DNA of 64,000 nucleotides, from positions 4,027,001 through 4,091,000 of the forward strand of contig NZ_CP106736.1 of the NCBI RefSeq assembly GCF_030035605.1, in the 5' to 3' direction. How positions within the stretch are numbered: the first letter of the stretch is position 1; the number at the start of each line of letters is the position of its first letter. The position numbers and the translations under genes are program-made. The DNA comes from Silvimonas soli (lineage in GTDB: Bacteria; Pseudomonadota; Gammaproteobacteria; Burkholderiales; Chitinibacteraceae). This document shows positions 40,570 to 49,571 of this stretch, piece after piece. The notes below the pieces were generated by a model. It had not been told where the DNA came from. It was given only the letters and a program-made list of their open reading frames with translations, and made no database searches.

Positions 40570-40593
40570 ATATTGCTTGCACTTTGAGGATAT
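40570..40593 (+). promoter_or_regulatory. ROSE-like RNA thermometer hairpin before hsp20
   Basis: The 5' arm ATATTGCTT (40570-40578) can pair with GAGGATAT (40586-40593), which includes the ribosome site, if G40575 is bulged. Pairs are A-U, U-A, A-U, U-A, U-G, bulge, C-G, U-A, U-G. The UUGCU/AGGA core with a bulged G is the signature of ROSE thermometers in hsp20 leaders. An upstream GCGGG...CCCGC hairpin (from 40539) fits the multi-hairpin form. Confidence 0.7.
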
Positions 40594-40598
40594 GAAAC

Positions 40599-41054
40599 AT
40601 GCGTACTGTTGACTTTGCTCCTATCTACCGCTCGGCCATTGGCTTTGACCGCATTGCCCAATTGTTTGATGAAGCGCTGCGTGCCGAAAACACCCCAAGC
40701 TACCCGCCCTATAACATTGAGTTGGTCGCCGAAGACCAATACCGCATCACCATGGCCGTCGCCGGTTTTAGCCGCGCCGAACTCGATATCGAACAACTGC
40801 GTGACACGCTGAAGATTAGCGGCAAGAAACAACGTGGCGAAAGTCGTCCCACCTATCTGCATAACGGCATTGCCGCCCGCGATTTCGAGCACAGCTTCCG
40901 CCTGGCCGATCACGTGCGCATTGAAGGCGCGACGCTGGAAAACGGCTTGCTGAATATTGAATTGCGGCGCGAAGTGCCAGAAGCATTCAAGCCGCGCAAA
41001 ATCGCCATCAACGGCGATAACGTCGAATATCTGGAAAGCCGCGCCGCCGCGTAA
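40599..41054 (+). CDS. Small heat-shock protein Hsp20/IbpA-like
   Basis: 151 residues. Alpha-crystallin domain from ~residue 38 (PPYNIELVAEDQYRITMAVAGFSRAELDI, LKISGKKQ, DFEHSFRLADHVRIEGATLENGLLNIELRREVPEAFKPRKIAI) with the I-x-I type C-terminal motif IAI. Holds aggregated proteins for refolding by DnaK/ClpB. Probably controlled twice, by a sigma32-like promoter and a ROSE-like leader. Ends at a strong terminator. Confidence 0.95.
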   Translation: MRTVDFAPIYRSAIGFDRIAQLFDEALRAENTPSYPPYNIELVAEDQYRITMAVAGFSRAELDIEQLRDTLKISGKKQRGESRPTYLHNGIAARDFEHSFRLADHVRIEGATLENGLLNIELRREVPEAFKPRKIAINGDNVEYLESRAAA

Positions 41055-41076
41055 TCCAGTCAGTTGATCTGTAGAC

Positions 41077-41103
41077 AAAGCCGGGCCATGTGCCCGGCTT
41101 TTT
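41077..41103 (+). terminator. Rho-independent terminator of hsp20
   Basis: GCCGGGC-CATGT-GCCCGGC followed by five T residues, with an AAA before the stem. Confidence 0.85.
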
Positions 41104-41289
41104 GTCGTCTGCCGCTATCAATCGTTAGTGAACTGTCACGTTGTAATAGCTCTGGCGGCGACCGATTTAGCGATACCGAAACCTGGCGTGATCGCGCTAT
41201 TTGCGCTGACCTGTGCGGATTTTCATCTAAGGTAAAAACAGCGTGCGCCAGGATAGCCAACAGCAGGGCACGCAATGGGGGGAGCGGTT

Positions 41290-42285
41290 ATGTCGGGCAG
41301 TCGCTTGCAGGTGCCAGAAGCCAGCGGTGCGCGTAACAAGGAAGAAGTCATTCTGCTCATGCTGTGTGCATTGAGCATTCCCAGCATTTTGCCCTTTGGA
41401 ATCTTCAGGCTGTACCAGCACAACTGGCTGCTTGGCGCCATTGATCTGACTCTTGTGCTGGGCATGAGCTGTGTCATGGCGTTTGTCTGGTATAGCCATC
41501 GGGTACGTTTTGCCAGCGTTGTGGTATCGCTGTTTTATTCCACCGGAATGCTTTTGATGATTCACCTCAAGGGCATTTCGATGACGTATTGGGCATATCC
41601 GACCATGATTGCCACGTTTTTCTTGCTGCGCCCGCTCATTGCGTTGGCAATCAATACAGTGTCTCTGTTTGGGCTGATGGCCTTGTTGTACGGGCAAGTG
41701 TCCACACTGGATCAGTTCACGATTACAGTCAGCATTGTGCTGATCAATTTGTTCTCTTATATTTTTTCCAAGCGTACGGCGATTCAGCACGGCGAGTTGA
41801 ACCGGCTGGCCGAACAGGACTTTCTCACCGGCGCCGGCAACCGGCGTGCGCTGGAACGTAGCCTGGCTAGTTGTGCCGAAACGCAGCAATCGCACGGCGA
41901 TACCAGTTTGTTATTGCTGGATCTGGACCATTTCAAACAAGTGAATGACCACTTCGGCCACGCTGCTGGCGACCTGGTGTTGGTGCGGTTGTGTGAGTTG
42001 ATTCGCGAACGCGTCCGTAATTCGGACCAGTTGTTCCGATACGGCGGCGAAGAGTTCGTCGTTATTGCCTGGGGGGCCAGTTTGCAAGCCGCCGGTGATC
42101 TGGCCGAAGATTTACGCAAACTGGTGGCTGCAACCGTCATGCTGGAAGACTGCCCGCTGACGATTTCCATTGGCGTGGCAACCCTGCGCGAACAAGAATC
42201 CCCGGCGTCCTGGCTCAAACGGGCCGACCGGATGCTTTATCTGGCCAAGCAGTCGGGGCGCAACGCCGTACGTATCGCCGAATAA
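41290..42285 (+). CDS. Membrane diguanylate cyclase
   Basis: 331 residues from ATG 41290, preceded by GGGGGAG. About six membrane helices (residues ~20-170) without a recognised sensor name, then a GGDEF domain. It has DFLTGAGNRRAL, DLDHFKQVNDHFGH, the active-site GGEEF and an inhibitory-site RNSD five residues before it. All signature residues are intact, so it probably makes c-di-GMP with product inhibition. Confidence 0.9.
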   Translation: MSGSRLQVPEASGARNKEEVILLMLCALSIPSILPFGIFRLYQHNWLLGAIDLTLVLGMSCVMAFVWYSHRVRFASVVVSLFYSTGMLLMIHLKGISMTYWAYPTMIATFFLLRPLIALAINTVSLFGLMALLYGQVSTLDQFTITVSIVLINLFSYIFSKRTAIQHGELNRLAEQDFLTGAGNRRALERSLASCAETQQSHGDTSLLLLDLDHFKQVNDHFGHAAGDLVLVRLCELIRERVRNSDQLFRYGGEEFVVIAWGASLQAAGDLAEDLRKLVAATVMLEDCPLTISIGVATLREQESPASWLKRADRMLYLAKQSGRNAVRIAE

Positions 42286-42402
42286 ACGTTTCAAGCCAGC
42301 GTTCAGCTCCCAAACCGTCGCCCCGGTCGGTCTGGCGCCATAACTTTCAGACCCGGCAGCCATTTCGGGCTATGCTGGGCGCTTTCCTGCGCAAGGTGAA
42401 CC

Positions 42403-42648
42403 ATGGAACTGGTCTTCGAGGGTTTTTTAATCCATGCCTACGGCGTGCCATTGCCAGACGGCAAGTGGATCGCCGCGACCAGCCTTGACCGCCTGCCAAC
42501 ATCCACTGAAGACGTGCTGGAAAGCGCCTTTGGCACTCAGCGCATCAATCGCAGCAAAGTCTATGACACTGAAGAAGAAGCCGCGCTGGTGGCGCTGGAA
42601 GCTGGGATTGAAATCGCCGGCAACGGGCGCGATGATTTACTGGATTAG
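42403..42648 (+). CDS. Small hypothetical protein
   Basis: 81 residues: beta-like start MELVFEGFLIHAYGVPLPDGKWIA, then an acidic helix-rich half ending GNGRDDLLD. No signal peptide or membrane segment. Not recognised. Its composition is coding-like, and it is preceded by AAGGTG at a proper distance. Gap 42649-42903 after it shows nothing. Confidence 0.65.
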   Translation: MELVFEGFLIHAYGVPLPDGKWIAATSLDRLPTSTEDVLESAFGTQRINRSKVYDTEEEAALVALEAGIEIAGNGRDDLLD

Positions 42649-42903
42649 CTTTTAACGACACCTCACCCCGTTGCCGGGCGATAGGCAACCACCGGGTTAA
42701 CTCCCGTTCTCCATACAGCGTCGATCAGCTTTTTGTTTGTTTTGCTAGCAGTTGCTTGCCGCATTGGTTTGGATTGATATCTAACCTTTTCCGGCAACCG
42801 GATTCGCTCTTATTCCCGCTTTGCACGTAATCAGTTGCACAACCGATACAGTCATACGATCCCGCATAAAAGACGCTATCTCTTGCTTGTGGCATGAGTA
42901 AGA

Positions 42904-43845
42904 ATGGCGGCGTTCAAAAATAACTATATCGGGATAAGCGTGAAAGCATTGAATCGGGGAGGCAATACCTGTAAACGCAGCGCCGGGCTAGGGCGTATTC
43001 ATTGCAGAGTGATTAAGCAATGGCATTCGGTCAGAACAGTACTGACTTTGTCCGGCGTATTGGCGTTTCTGGCATTAAGTGGCTGTGCCTCCGTGACAAC
43101 AGGTTTGCATCAGACCATTGCAATTGACGCCCAGCAAGGCCAAACCCAGGTAGCCAATGCGCATTGCCTGTTATCCAATAATAAAGGGGAGTGGTGGGTG
43201 TATACACCTGCTACCGTGGCGGTGCATCGCTCTTTTGGCAATCTGAAAGTCAAATGCGAGAAGGAAGGCGTTGAACCTGGCCAGCTGGAAGTCGAGTCAT
43301 CTACCAAAGCCATGGTGTTTGGCAATGTCTTGATCGGCGGGATTATCGGCGCCGCAATTGATACTGCCGACGGTTCTGCTTACGACTACCCAGACCGCAT
43401 TGTGGTGAATATGGGTAACGCCAACCCCGCTATCCATGTAGACACAAGCAACACCCAGAGTTCGCCCAGCGCCACCACCACGGCGAGCGCGGTGCCTGCA
43501 CGACCGGCCGCCCCGATAGAAGTCGCGCTGGTCCGCCACGGGCATGCTGGGCAATGGCTGTTGTTATCTACACACGCGCAATGGGATAAAGAATGCCATT
43601 CCCGTCCGCCACCCGAAGTGGTGATGATGGGCGTGCCAGAGCATGGGCAAGTGGAAATACGTAAAGCGACTTTCCCGATCCGCAATAATTCGAGCGGCTC
43701 TACCGAATGCTTCGGCCTGATGGTTGATGGGGTCGGCGTTTATTATCAGCCGAATTCCGATTTTCATGGCAATGAAACCGTGCGCTACAACGTGAATAGC
43801 CGGAAATATCCTAAAGTTATGGCGGCTGCGGTGACGGTGGAATAA
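42904..43845 (+). CDS. Lipoprotein, unknown
   Basis: Up to 313 residues; the lipobox LALSGC suggests a later start, for example GTG 43009, which gives a signal peptide of normal length. The mature part has a conserved lipoprotein-like segment (HQTIAIDAQQGQTQVANAHCLLSNNKGEWWVYTPATVAVHRSFGNLKVKCEKEG) and a small hydrophobic loop, then a Ser/Thr/Pro linker. The C-terminal Ig-like region (GVGVYYQPNSDFHGNETVRYNVN) resembles cadherin-type repeats. Surface role unknown. Confidence 0.65.
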   Translation: MAAFKNNYIGISVKALNRGGNTCKRSAGLGRIHCRVIKQWHSVRTVLTLSGVLAFLALSGCASVTTGLHQTIAIDAQQGQTQVANAHCLLSNNKGEWWVYTPATVAVHRSFGNLKVKCEKEGVEPGQLEVESSTKAMVFGNVLIGGIIGAAIDTADGSAYDYPDRIVVNMGNANPAIHVDTSNTQSSPSATTTASAVPARPAAPIEVALVRHGHAGQWLLLSTHAQWDKECHSRPPPEVVMMGVPEHGQVEIRKATFPIRNNSSGSTECFGLMVDGVGVYYQPNSDFHGNETVRYNVNSRKYPKVMAAAVTVE

Positions 43846-43894
43846 ACCACTTTCCATCTAATCAGACGCCACGCCATTGCCGTTCCGGTATTTA

Positions 43895-43943
43895 GAAAGG
43901 GTCTACGGCTGTGATTCGATCCTCGCAGGCGTAGAACCTTTTT
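43895..43943 (+). terminator. Imperfect long-stem terminator
   Basis: AAAGGGTCTACG (43896-43907) pairs with CGTAGAACCTTT (43930-43941) with one bulge on each side, followed by T residues. The stretch from here to 44296 is AT-rich with no recognised gene; a frame at 44017-44277 lacks coding character. Confidence 0.6.
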
Positions 43944-44296
43944 GCTTTGGTGCCTTGCTATCGATATGCGTGTTTCAGTCCGCTAAGCAGATTGTCGGCT
44001 TTGCCGGCTTGGTATTGTGTGTTGTTTACAATTAAAGTTGATTTTCAGTAAACGAAAACTGTGGATTGAAATTGCGGAATTGAAGTTATTGCGTAATAAA
44101 GAAGCGCAAAGATCAACGCCAGAACTCAAGTCAGGTTTGGCCATTTTCACGCCGTTCAATCGTCGTGTTTTTTGTCCGCTTTTTCATTCAATAAACAGTA
44201 ACGGAACGACGTTTCCCGCCGCTTGGACACGGCCCAACCAGGCAAGACCAGCCGCGTCTGCTATGGTGATGTTTTAAGTCCTCACATGCAGCTGCC

Positions 44297-44599
44297 ATGC
44301 ACTCAATTTTTCCATCTCTCTGTTTGATTTTGCTGGCCGTAGCGCTTGCCGGTTGCAGTGCCAGTCAACCCGACGCCATGACTATGGCTTCACCCGGTGC
44401 TTGCAATGCCGAGCCGGTACAGGCGCTGGTCGGCAAGACCAGCACGCCCGAACTGGTCGAAATGGCGCGTCAGCAATCCGCCTCAAAACTGGTGCGCGTC
44501 ATCAAACCTGGTGATGCGGTCACGATGGATTTCAACACGCAGCGTTTGAATCTGGATGTTGACGAAGCCGGTGTAATCAAAAAGGCCGCGTGTGCTTAG
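44297..44599 (+). CDS. I78-family peptidase-inhibitor-like lipoprotein
   Basis: 100 residues. Lipoprotein signal ending ALAGCS. The mature domain CNAEPVQALVGKTSTPELVEMARQQSASKLVRVIKPGDAVTMDF...LNLDVDEAGVI is the I78 (potato-inhibitor-I-like, Elastase inhibitor AFUEI) form found in many proteobacteria. Probably anchored in the envelope, inhibiting serine peptidases. Convergent with the hemerythrin gene. Confidence 0.8.
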   Translation: MHSIFPSLCLILLAVALAGCSASQPDAMTMASPGACNAEPVQALVGKTSTPELVEMARQQSASKLVRVIKPGDAVTMDFNTQRLNLDVDEAGVIKKAACA

Positions 44600-44621
44600 A
44601 CCGCTTGCGGCCTGGCGTGCG

Positions 44622-45107
44622 CTAGCCCGCTATCTCCGACCAGAAGCGATCCAGCCAGTTTTTCTTTTGCCACTTGGGTTGGGCGCCGCGCTGCAAAAAG
44701 AAGCTGGAATATCGCTGATCGCCTTCCTGAATGTGGTGGGTAAGCCAGTTGCGCAGAAAATGCAGCAGTTCAAAGGTAATGGCGTCGCCTGCAGCTACCC
44801 GTTGCTGAAAGGACTCCAGATCGGAAATCAAGACTTCGTGGTGCTGTTTGTGGTTCTCGTAATCCGGGTAGCCCAGGATACGCATCAGGCTTTCTTCTAC
44901 GGTGAAGTGGATCTTGGTGTAGTCGGCCAGCCTTTCCAGCGTGGCAATAGAAGCAGCGCGCCCGTGATGTTGATGGATGGCGACATGTAGTTCGTTAAGC
45001 AGGTTCACCAGCACTTTATGTTGTTCATCGATTTCCTGAATCCCTACCGACAAGCCTTCATGCCATTGCACCAGTGGTTCCATGTGACTTTTACTCTCAT
45101 TTGTCAT
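44622..45107 (-). CDS. Bacteriohemerythrin
   Basis: 161 residues. Di-iron ligands in family order: His in VQWHEGLSVG, His in HVAIHQHHG/IHFTVEESLM (H-x3-E), HKQHHEVL (H-x3-H) and HHIQEGDQRY (H-x4-D). Binds O2 in a four-helix bundle for oxygen sensing or delivery. The gene is preceded by an FNR-like box 37-56 bp upstream of its start, suggesting control by oxygen. Confidence 0.9.
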   Translation of the reverse strand: MTNESKSHMEPLVQWHEGLSVGIQEIDEQHKVLVNLLNELHVAIHQHHGRAASIATLERLADYTKIHFTVEESLMRILGYPDYENHKQHHEVLISDLESFQQRVAAGDAITFELLHFLRNWLTHHIQEGDQRYSSFFLQRGAQPKWQKKNWLDRFWSEIAG

Positions 45108-45140
45108 GACTGCTCATGCTGAGGAGGTGAGGCTAAAAGG

Positions 45141-45160
45141 ACTTTGATCTTGGTCAAAGT
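45141..45160 (-). promoter_or_regulatory. FNR-like box upstream of bacteriohemerythrin
   Basis: TTGAT-CTTG-GTCAA (45144-45157), within the longer inverted repeat ACTTTGA...TCAAAGT (45141-45160). It matches the TTGAT-N4-ATCAA consensus at 9 of 10 positions. The remaining bases to 45423 show no gene. Confidence 0.65.
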
Positions 45161-45423
45161 GTGGCGGAGACATTGCGGAAACTACCAAGCGTCCAGTCAT
45201 CATTACGAGAAATCAGCTGCGATGGCGCGCGGGATGCGAGTCAGCCAGGACAGGCTCTGCTGCAAAAAGAGGAAGTGGTGAGGGTAAGGTGTAGGAAATA
45301 ATCCTTTCTATTTGTGAAAGTAATTTCAGCGAAAAAGGCCATAAAAGCGACAAGCAAGATTGTTTTAGTAAGTTTGTTGCCTCTGTATCGAAAATCAGAT
45401 GGCATTTTGAAACAGTTCCATAT

Positions 45424-47829
45424 ATGGTTTCAGCAATAAAAAGAGCTGTATATAAGTTGTTCTCAGTGTGGAATCAAAATCAACCGGTGCCCGTCATGTC
45501 TATCCAGAATCGCCTCCTGCTGTACGTTGGGGTGCTTAACCTCGTCGGCTTTTTCATCGCCTGGACCCTCATTGCCAGCCTGGGCTTGACCGGTGCTGGC
45601 GCCATTGTGCTGATCGCCCTGATCACGCTGGCCGCAGTACTGGCCGGGGTGTACGCAGCAACAGCCTGGACCTTGCGTCCGCTCAACCAGATGCGCACCG
45701 CGCTAACCCAACTGGTGGAAAAGGGCGGCGACCTGAACATGCGCCTGCCTGCCAAAGGCGCGCCAGAACTAGCCGATATCGCCAATGCGTTCAACCATTT
45801 TGTGGCTGATCTGCAAGTCACCTTCCGCGAAGTCCAGCGTGATATGGAAAGCCTCTCGCTGGGACTGAAAGAGCTGACTGGCGTGACCGCGCAACTGGTG
45901 AAAGATGCTCACGTGCAGAGTGACTTTGCCTCGGCCTCGGCGGCTGCGGTGGAAGAAATCACTGTCAGCATCAACCAGATTGCCGATAACGCTATCGACG
46001 TCGATCACGTGGTGAAAGAAACCACTGACCTCTCAAACCACAGTGCCGAAGCGGTGCTGAGGGTGTCGGATGAAGTCTCGACCATGGCGAAATCCATGGA
46101 GCAACTGGGCGTCACCATGGGTGACCTCGGCAAGAATTCGCAAAAGATCGGCACCATCGTGGTGGTGATCAAAGACATCGCCGAACAAACCAATTTGCTG
46201 GCATTGAACGCAGCTATTGAAGCTGCCCGTGCCGGTGAACAAGGCCGTGGTTTTGCCGTGGTGGCCGATGAAGTGCGCAAGCTGGCCGAGCGCACGGCTA
46301 ACGCCACGCTGGAAATCGCCAAGCTGATCGATTCGGTCAACAAAGACACGCGCAATGCCGTGGACAGCATGTCTACCGCCAGCGGCCAGGTCACCGGCAG
46401 TGTCGAGAAAGCCGATGTCGCGCGCGAACACATGCTGGAAATAGGCACGCGCATGCAGCACATGGCCGAAGTGGTGCGCGGCATTGCCGATGCCACGCAA
46501 GAACAAACTTCCGCCACGACCACCATGGCGCGCTCGTCCGAGCAAATCAACGTGATGAGTCAGGCGTCAGATTCCGCCCTGCAGCAAGCGCGTCGCGCGC
46601 TGGAAGGTCTGGATAAACGCGCGCGCGATCTGATGTCGGTGGTGGGCCGTTTCCGCCTTGAAGACATTGAAGTGCTGCACGGCTGGTTTGCCTCCAGCGG
46701 TGCGCGCGCGGTGGCGGAAATCAAGATGCGCCTGAACCAGATGGGTCACCACTGGGCCGATATGCACAGTGGTAAAGATGTGCCGGGCATGCTCAAAACT
46801 GCCGTTGAAAAAGGCAAGTTGCCGACCGCCGCTGCGTTTGGCGGGGTGAAGATCCAGAACTGGGCAGGCAAAGGTGTGCTGGCTGATCTGGATGAAGTGG
46901 CCAGCGAACAAGGCTGGAACCGCATTCTGCCGAGCGTGCTGGATCGCATGATGCAGGCCGAAGGCAAATATGTGGCCGTGCCGCTGGGCGTGGCCCGCGT
47001 GAACGTGCTGTGGGTGAACTCCAGCCTGGTCAAGCGCGTGGGTGTGACCCAAGCGCCGACCAGTTGGGATGATTTCTTCGTGCTGTGTGACAAGCTGATG
47101 GCCGCCGGGATCACCCCGCTGGCGCACAGCGAAGTGAAGTGGCAAGTAGCCACGCTGTTTGAATCCGTCGTGCTGGGTTTGTGCGGCGCGCAGTTTTATC
47201 TGCAGGCATTCAGCAAGCTCGATGCCAGCGCTTTGTCTGGCCCGCAAATGGCGCGCGCGCTGGAAACTTTCCGCCGTCTCAAGCGCTATTGCACACCGGA
47301 TTCGGTGGGCCGTGAGTGGAATCTGGCGACCATGGACGTGATCAACGGTCGTGCCGCCATGCAGTTGATGGGCGACTGGGTGAAGGGTGAACTGGATGAA
47401 GCCAACCGCCGTCCAGGCGAGGATTATCTGTTCTGGGCTGCGCCAACGGTGAACGGTGAATACAGTTTTGCTGCCGATACGCTGACCTTCTTCCGCCAGG
47501 ACGAGCCGGTGCGTCGTAAAGCGCAGCTGGACTTTGCTCGTCTGCTGGTGAGCCACGAAGGGCAGTTGGCCTACAACAAGCACAAGGGCAGTATTCCGGC
47601 GCGTACCGATGTCGATACCAACAAGCTGGATGCCTATGGCCGCGCTTCTTCGCGCGACTTTAGCCAGGCTGCCAGCCGCAACGTGCTCGTACCATCATGG
47701 GCACACAATATGGCCGTGCAGGATGATCAGAAAAAGGCGCTGATCGAAGCGGTGGCCGAATTCTGGAGCAACGACAACATGACTCCGGCCGATGGTGCGC
47801 GGCGTCTGGCTGCTGCGGTGAACCGGTAA
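45424..47829 (+). CDS. Chemoreceptor with C-terminal solute-binding-protein domain
   Basis: 801 residues (ATG 45496 is an alternative start). Two membrane helices (~30-50, ~55-78) with an almost absent periplasmic loop (GLTGAG), a HAMP domain (~80-135), and an MCP signalling domain (~150-405). The conserved tip IKDIAEQTNLLALNAAIEAARAGEQGRGFAVVADEVRKLAERT is intact. Residues ~420-800 are a type 2 periplasmic-binding-protein-like sugar-binding domain (NWAGKGVLADLDEVASEQGW, KYVAVPLGVARVNVLWVN, TSWDDFFVLCDKLMAAGITPLA, GRAAMQLMGDWVKGEL). By topology this domain would be cytoplasmic. Confidence 0.85.
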   Translation: MVSAIKRAVYKLFSVWNQNQPVPVMSIQNRLLLYVGVLNLVGFFIAWTLIASLGLTGAGAIVLIALITLAAVLAGVYAATAWTLRPLNQMRTALTQLVEKGGDLNMRLPAKGAPELADIANAFNHFVADLQVTFREVQRDMESLSLGLKELTGVTAQLVKDAHVQSDFASASAAAVEEITVSINQIADNAIDVDHVVKETTDLSNHSAEAVLRVSDEVSTMAKSMEQLGVTMGDLGKNSQKIGTIVVVIKDIAEQTNLLALNAAIEAARAGEQGRGFAVVADEVRKLAERTANATLEIAKLIDSVNKDTRNAVDSMSTASGQVTGSVEKADVAREHMLEIGTRMQHMAEVVRGIADATQEQTSATTTMARSSEQINVMSQASDSALQQARRALEGLDKRARDLMSVVGRFRLEDIEVLHGWFASSGARAVAEIKMRLNQMGHHWADMHSGKDVPGMLKTAVEKGKLPTAAAFGGVKIQNWAGKGVLADLDEVASEQGWNRILPSVLDRMMQAEGKYVAVPLGVARVNVLWVNSSLVKRVGVTQAPTSWDDFFVLCDKLMAAGITPLAHSEVKWQVATLFESVVLGLCGAQFYLQAFSKLDASALSGPQMARALETFRRLKRYCTPDSVGREWNLATMDVINGRAAMQLMGDWVKGELDEANRRPGEDYLFWAAPTVNGEYSFAADTLTFFRQDEPVRRKAQLDFARLLVSHEGQLAYNKHKGSIPARTDVDTNKLDAYGRASSRDFSQAASRNVLVPSWAHNMAVQDDQKKALIEAVAEFWSNDNMTPADGARRLAAAVNR

Positions 47830-47974
47830 GTGGCCGCCATGTTGATGAATTGATAGAGAGCAATACTGGAGGCGCTGGCGTGAAAACCCGGCGCCTTGTC
47901 GTATCTGCGGTTCTGAATGTCTGGATTGGCAATTGCCACCAACCCACCATTAATCCTCTGGGTAAACGCCGCTG

Positions 47975-49432
47975 ATGACGCTACGTTTCAAACTTTTGTC
48001 CGTTGTGTGTTTGATCGGCAATATGCTGAGCGGGTTATGCTTGGCTGCTGCAGCCGATACTTCTGCTCAGCCCTGCCTGAATAACGCGGTCACGCCGTCG
48101 TATGAGGAGCAGCGCCTGGGCAATGTGCTGGTCGCGGGCGGAACGCCGTTTGCCGAGCAGATATTGGCCGCGTCCGGTTTTACCCAATTTGGCCTGCAAT
48201 TTGCCCAACGCCTGTGTGACTCGGGCAAAGTGACTTCCTTTGACGCTGCCAACGCGCTGGTCAAAGCCTCCGGCATAGCGCTGTGGCAAGCCGCGGTAGA
48301 TCGGGTGCAGGGTGTGCATGTGACCGGCGATTTGCCGCGTAGCGATGATCGCATGCTGTATTGGGCGCGGCTGAAAATGACGCTGGCGTTGCGCCAATGG
48401 CAACCGGCGTTTGCCCTGAGCGACGCCCAGCGCGAACAATTGCAATGGACGCTGGAACGTGCCTCGCGCGGGCAGTTGTCGATGCAGTTTCCGTCCGGCC
48501 CGGGTTTCAAACGCATCATTCTCAGTGGCTTTGATCCGTTCACATTGGGAACTCCCGGTGCGGCGCATCCCGATACGCACATCCGCATTGGCAATCCGTC
48601 CGGGGCGATTGCACTGGCGCTCAATGGCCGACGCTTCAATTTGCCCGATGGCCGCGTGGCGATCATCCAGACCTATCTGTTGCCAGTCAGTTACGGCCCG
48701 TTCCGCAAAGGCATGCAGGAACACACGCTGGCGCCATTCTTTACCGGACCGGATCACGTGCAGGCATCGCTCACGCTCAGTCAAGGCGGCAAAGGCGTGT
48801 TCTGGATCGAAAACTGGCATGGTCGTTATCACGCTACCAACTTTCCCGATAACGAAGGCGTAACCCTCTCTGCGCGCTTGCCGTCTGCGCCAGATGCCGA
48901 TATTTATCCGCCCGCCGACGTGCTAGGTTACGACCCATTGCCATGGAACCCGCGCAAACCGGCGCAGTTTATCGAAACCACACTGCCGGTAGCTGCCATG
49001 ATCAACGCTCGCAGCGGCGCACAAGTGATCAATGCAAGTACCGGGCAAAAGGGCGGCTATCCGGTGATCTGGCATACCAACTTCACTGTGTTTGCCGATT
49101 GCAATGCGCTGGGAACGCAGGACTTCAATACGCCACCGCCAGCCAGCTATCCGCCACCGACCGCACCGGTTGCGCCGCTCGCCAACGCGTGTGCGCACAG
49201 CGGGGGAGGCGGCAATTATTTGTCCAACGAAAGCGGCTATCGCAATACCTTGTTGCGCGACACGCTTGCCCCGACGATTGCTGCCGGACATTTACATGTG
49301 CCGGTGATGACGGTGTTTGCGCCGGGCGACGATGACAAACTCACCGATGCGATGTTTGAGTCTTATCGCGACAGTATTGTTGAACAAGCCACCGGCCTGA
49401 TCGAAGCAGTGACCAGAGCCGCTGGCGGTTAG
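47975..49432 (+). CDS. Secreted pyroglutamyl-peptidase-I-like (C15) protein
   Basis: 485 residues. Signal peptide ending CLAAAADTS. Residues ~170-220 give the C15 start (RIILSGFDPFTL...NPSGAIALALNG). Around residue 420, GGNYLSNESGYRNTLLRD occupies the place of the G-x-Y-x-C-N motif, but the catalytic Cys position is Ser. A His follows in LHVPVMTVFAP. It is twice the length of usual cytosolic Pcp enzymes. Active as a serine enzyme, or inactive; cannot be told from sequence. Confidence 0.65.
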   Translation: MTLRFKLLSVVCLIGNMLSGLCLAAAADTSAQPCLNNAVTPSYEEQRLGNVLVAGGTPFAEQILAASGFTQFGLQFAQRLCDSGKVTSFDAANALVKASGIALWQAAVDRVQGVHVTGDLPRSDDRMLYWARLKMTLALRQWQPAFALSDAQREQLQWTLERASRGQLSMQFPSGPGFKRIILSGFDPFTLGTPGAAHPDTHIRIGNPSGAIALALNGRRFNLPDGRVAIIQTYLLPVSYGPFRKGMQEHTLAPFFTGPDHVQASLTLSQGGKGVFWIENWHGRYHATNFPDNEGVTLSARLPSAPDADIYPPADVLGYDPLPWNPRKPAQFIETTLPVAAMINARSGAQVINASTGQKGGYPVIWHTNFTVFADCNALGTQDFNTPPPASYPPPTAPVAPLANACAHSGGGGNYLSNESGYRNTLLRDTLAPTIAAGHLHVPVMTVFAPGDDDKLTDAMFESYRDSIVEQATGLIEAVTRAAGG

Positions 49433-49571
49433 CGGAGGGCGCAGTCGCGCAAGAGCGCCAACCGTTTTCATGGTTTTGTGGCTAGTGCAAACCTGAGTTG
49501 GCTCACCATGCACTATGCTGGATAAATGCTTTTTACCCAGACAACGCAGTAACGAGCGGCGGAATAACCCC

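Noticed and set aside
46567..47583. 338-codon minus-strand His/Gln-rich ORF
   Set aside because: Antisense of the chemoreceptor's solute-binding domain; the composition is an artefact of codon bias on the coding strand.
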